From Bifidobacterium breve (GTDB lineage: Bacteria; Actinomycetota; Actinomycetes; S36-B12), in NCBI GenBank assembly GCA_945900705.1, contig CAMDKJ010000021.1, positions 1 to 16,146 on the forward strand: a stretch of DNA of 16,146 nucleotides, given 5' to 3'. Under the pieces are notes generated by a model. That model was not told the origin of the DNA, did not search any database, and was given only the letters and a program-made list of their open reading frames with translations. A program made the translations under genes and the position numbers. Position 1 is the first letter of the stretch; every line of letters starts with the position of its first letter. Shown piece after piece: positions 13,628 to 16,146 of the stretch.

Positions 13628-14230
13628 CTACGCCTTGTTAGCGGTCAAGGTGCCCTTGGTTGAAGGCACTCCCACCACGCGATCATCCCTAGCCACCGCG
13701 GCACGCAGGGACCGAGCAACCGACTTGAACTGGGCCTCAACAACGTGATGGGCATTGCGTCCAGAAATCACTCGTACGTGAAGGGTGATTTTCGCGGTTG
13801 CAACGATGGACTCCCAAATGTGCCGGGTCAATGTGGTGTCGTAGGAGCCGATGAGCTCAACAACCTCGGGTTCTTCATGTACTAAGTACGGCCGCCCAGA
13901 TAGATCAACCGCGGACTGAACTAGGCATTCATCAAGTGGCACTAAGGCATCGCCAAACCGGCATAAGCCGGCACGATCACCAAGAGCCTCATTCAATGCT
14001 TGGCCGAGCGCCAAGGCGGTGTCTTCGACAGTGTGATGCGCATCGACCTCGAGATCGCCCTTCGTTGTTACGATCAGATCGAATCCTCCGTGTTTGGCTA
14101 ACTGCGCCAACATGTGATCAAAAAATGGCACCCCGGTATCGATAGTGCTTACGCCACCGCCATCGATGTTCAATTCGACAAGCACCTGGCTCTCTTTGGT
14201 GCTTCGCTCAACCCGCGCCGTGCGATTCAT
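13628..14230 (-). CDS. hisB: Imidazoleglycerol-phosphate dehydratase
   Basis: HisB removes water from imidazole glycerol phosphate to give imidazole acetol phosphate. The 200-residue protein is the dehydratase alone, without the phosphatase domain of the E. coli fusion. The two manganese-binding repeats are HHTVED (residues 65-70) and HHVVEAQF (161-168), with GVPFFDHML and DLSGRPYLV also intact. The ATG overlaps the hisC stop codon (ATGA). The histidinol-phosphate phosphatase step must be encoded elsewhere. Confidence 0.97.
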   Translation of the reverse strand: MNRTARVERSTKESQVLVELNIDGGGVSTIDTGVPFFDHMLAQLAKHGGFDLIVTTKGDLEVDAHHTVEDTALALGQALNEALGDRAGLCRFGDALVPLDECLVQSAVDLSGRPYLVHEEPEVVELIGSYDTTLTRHIWESIVATAKITLHVRVISGRNAHHVVEAQFKSVARSLRAAVARDDRVVGVPSTKGTLTANKA

Positions 14231-15342
14231 GATTGCCCTTCGTCACGTAGCGCGCTCATCAGCGCGGCCCTAAACCTATCGTTTTCAGTCGGGGTTCCGA
14301 TACTCACTCGCAGGTAACCTGCTGGGCCCGTGACCCTGATCAGCACCCCCTGATCCAATAATCGCTGCCAGATTCGATCGCGATTACTAAAAGTACCAAA
14401 AAGAACGAAGTTGGCCTCGCTAACCGCGACGTTTAACCCCTGAGCGATAAGCCACTCCTGCATCGCATCACGCTCCTGTCGAATTGTCGCGACTTGAGCC
14501 TGCAATGACTGAGAGTGAGCTAGCGCCGCCACCGCAACCGCCTGAGTCACTGACGAAAGGTGGTACGGCAGTCGCACCACGCTCAAAGTGGCGACCACGG
14601 CCGGATCGGCAGCAGCTGCGTAACCCAACCTAGTGCCAGCCATCCCAAAAGCCTTACTCATGGTGCGCGTAACAATCAGGTTCGTGAACTCTGAAAGTAG
14701 TTCAAGTGCGGATGGGGTACCGACCCGTCGAAATTCTGCATAAGCCTCGTCGACAATCAAAATTGCTCCGCACTCCCGCGCGGTAGCGAGCAACCTCGTT
14801 AGGTCGGCAGCGCCCAGTGAGGTACCTGTCGGGTTATTGGGAGACGTCACTAAAACTAAGGTGGGGCGATTTTCGATAATTTGGTGGCATGCGGCCGCAA
14901 TGTCAATCGTGAAATCCGCACCCCTTGGAAATGAGAGATAGGTGGTGAAGGTGTCGCGCGCATACTCCGGATACATCGAGTAAGTCGGATCAAAACTCAT
15001 CGCGAGGCGACCCGGACCGCCAAAGGCTAAGAACAGCTGGTGCATTACCTCATTTGAACCATTCGCCGCCCATATCTGCTGCCAAGGGATTTGCACACCG
15101 GATTCACGGTAAAGATAAGCTGAAAGTTCTTGTCGCAGCTCCACCGCATCACGTTGGGGGTACCTATTAAGCCCTTTAGCCACCAGATGGACCGCCTCGG
15201 TAACCGCATCTACAACGTCATCGGGCAGCGGAAAGGGGTTCTCATTTACATTCAGGCAGACCGGTACGTCTAACTGCGGTGCACCGTATGAGATAACTCC
15301 CCGCAAATCATCGCGGACCGGAAACTCGAAGACGGATGGCAC
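14227..15342 (-). CDS. hisC: Histidinol-phosphate aminotransferase
   Basis: HisC transfers an amino group from glutamate to imidazole acetol phosphate, using pyridoxal phosphate. The 371-residue protein has LNVNENPFPLP near the start, SPNNPTG (Asn170), IVDEAYAEF (Asp198, Tyr201), the PLP lysine Lys230 in TRTMSKAFGMAGTRLGY, and RVSIGTPTEN near the end. I chose the GTG at 15342, 1 bp after the hisD stop, because GGAG (15352-15355) lies 9 nt upstream. The open frame reaches 15441, but the extra 33 residues lie entirely over hisD and do not resemble HisC. It overlaps hisB by 4 bp. Confidence 0.96.
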   Translation of the reverse strand: MPSVFEFPVRDDLRGVISYGAPQLDVPVCLNVNENPFPLPDDVVDAVTEAVHLVAKGLNRYPQRDAVELRQELSAYLYRESGVQIPWQQIWAANGSNEVMHQLFLAFGGPGRLAMSFDPTYSMYPEYARDTFTTYLSFPRGADFTIDIAAACHQIIENRPTLVLVTSPNNPTGTSLGAADLTRLLATARECGAILIVDEAYAEFRRVGTPSALELLSEFTNLIVTRTMSKAFGMAGTRLGYAAAADPAVVATLSVVRLPYHLSSVTQAVAVAALAHSQSLQAQVATIRQERDAMQEWLIAQGLNVAVSEANFVLFGTFSNRDRIWQRLLDQGVLIRVTGPAGYLRVSIGTPTENDRFRAALMSALRDEGQS

Positions 15343-15343
15343 G

Positions 15344-16146
15344 TCAGTCCACTCCGCGCACAGCGCGAATGCGGATGGCATCACCATGTGCAGGGAGATC
15401 TTCGGCCTGCGCCAGCGCAATGATGTGCCCGGCGACATCACTTAGAGCTGCCTGGTCGTAGTCGATGATGTGCACACCGCGAAGGAATGACTGAACAGAT
15501 AAGCCAGAGGAGTAACGCGCACTCCCACGGGTCGGTAGCACGTGGTTAGAACCGGCGCAGTAGTCGCCGAGTGAGACAGGCGCCCACGTGCCAACAAATA
15601 TCGCGCCGGCATTGCGCACGCGCATGGCAAGTTGACGGGCGTTCTCAGTTTGAATCTCTAGGTGCTCAGCAGCGTAGGCGTTCACCACTCGCAAGCCGGC
15701 TTCAATGTCATCAACTAATACGATCGCGCTCTGAACACCACTCAGTGCCTCGGTAATCCGCTCGACGTGCTTGGTGTTGGCCACCTGGCGAACCACCTCT
15801 ACGGCAACAGCATCGGCAAGTGCCGCCGACGGAGTTACTAATACTGCTGCAGCCAAGACATCATGTTCAGCCTGGCTTAGTAAATCGGCAGCCACATGCC
15901 GTGGATCAGCGGTATCGTCGGCCAAAATAGCAATCTCGGTGGGACCAGCTTCACTATCGATGCCGATTACCCCGCGTAGTGCCCGCTTGGCCGCCGTCAC
16001 ATAGATATTGCCGGGCCCGGTTACCAGATCAACAGCCTCACATCGGCCACCGGCTGGCAGGTCAACCCCATAGGCCAACATCGCTATGGCCTGAGCGCCA
16101 CCAACCGAATAAACCTCGTCAACCCCAAGCAGCGCACATGCGGCCA
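15344..16146 (-). CDS. hisD: Histidinol dehydrogenase, C-terminal part (cut by the right window edge)
   Basis: HisD oxidises histidinol to histidine in two NAD-dependent steps, the last of the pathway. About 267 residues are present and the frame is open to the window edge. An internal ATG at 16081 is not the start, since DEVYSVGGAQAIAML precedes and spans it. Family signatures are VTGPGNIYVTAAKR, IDSEAGPTEIAILAD, the catalytic region LLSQAEHD, YAAEHLEIQTEN (Glu-His pair), and GSNHVLPTRGSARYSSGLSV. Together they include the expected zinc and acid-base residues. The gene leads the his operon in this window and ends 1 bp before the hisC start. The N-terminal third and any promoter lie outside. 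Confidence 0.96.
   Translation of the reverse strand, partial: AACALLGVDEVYSVGGAQAIAMLAYGVDLPAGGRCEAVDLVTGPGNIYVTAAKRALRGVIGIDSEAGPTEIAILADDTADPRHVAADLLSQAEHDVLAAAVLVTPSAALADAVAVEVVRQVANTKHVERITEALSGVQSAIVLVDDIEAGLRVVNAYAAEHLEIQTENARQLAMRVRNAGAIFVGTWAPVSLGDYCAGSNHVLPTRGSARYSSGLSVQSFLRGVHIIDYDQAALSDVAGHIIALAQAEDLPAHGDAIRIRAVRGVD
15352..15355 (-). promoter_or_regulatory. Ribosome binding site that decides the hisC start
   Basis: GGAG on the minus strand inside the last codons of hisD, 9 nt before the GTG at 15342, supports the short form of HisC. Confidence 0.5.

Noticed and set aside
15343..15441. N-terminal extension of HisC upstream of 15342
   Set aside because: The 33 extra codons lie entirely over the hisD 3' end, do not resemble HisC, and a GGAG ribosome site supports the GTG at 15342.

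Overview
The window is a dense stretch of amino-acid biosynthesis genes from an actinobacterium, nearly all on the minus strand. I infer the phylum from the genes, not from a database search. The evidence is a PriA-type HisA with no separate trpF, a free-standing HisI without a HisE domain, an HGxxPAAW small membrane protein, a Trp-operon membrane protein ending in WDALDRGEDP, a TIGR03085-type protein, and a his-trp-lgt gene order of the kind found in Streptomyces and Mycobacterium. Base composition looks moderate for the phylum (I did not compute it), spacers are short and many starts are GTG or TTG. This would fit a compact, possibly freshwater or marine actinobacterium, but I cannot name a genus.

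Read in the direction of transcription (right to left), the first block is hisD (cut by the window edge), hisC, hisB, hisH, priA and hisF, at 16146 down to 11387. These genes overlap by 4 bp or lie within about 31 bp of each other, so they are probably one operon. A single plus-strand gene of the TIGR03085/maleylpyruvate-isomerase-like family (10746-11390) follows. It overlaps the hisF stop codon tail to tail and is divergent from hisI.

The second block starts at hisI (10701) and continues with trpE, the Trp-associated membrane protein, the HGxxPAAW protein, an OmpR-type response regulator and its histidine kinase, a DUF2752 membrane protein, trpC, trpB, trpA, a membrane-anchored DsbA-like thioredoxin protein, lgt and the 5' end of gltB (cut by the left edge). 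The two-component pair inside the trp cluster is the most distinctive element of the layout.

Functionally, the window encodes most late and middle steps of histidine synthesis (HisI, PriA/HisA, HisH, HisF, HisB, HisC, HisD). It also encodes tryptophan synthesis from chorismate (TrpE) through indole-glycerol phosphate (TrpC) to tryptophan (TrpAB), with PriA probably covering the missing TrpF step. TrpG, TrpD, HisG and HisE are not in the window. GltB supplies glutamate from glutamine. Lgt, the DsbA-like protein and three small membrane proteins form an envelope-related group mixed into the trp genes.

No spacer exceeds about 100 bp. The spacers hold the short regulatory candidates listed below: two inverted repeats between lgt and gltB, a 13-bp palindrome before the dsbA-like gene, a weak promoter before the response regulator, a 21-bp direct repeat before the HGxxPAAW gene, and a divergent promoter region before hisI. 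I saw no tRNA, rRNA, CRISPR array, insertion sequence, phage gene, T-box or riboswitch.
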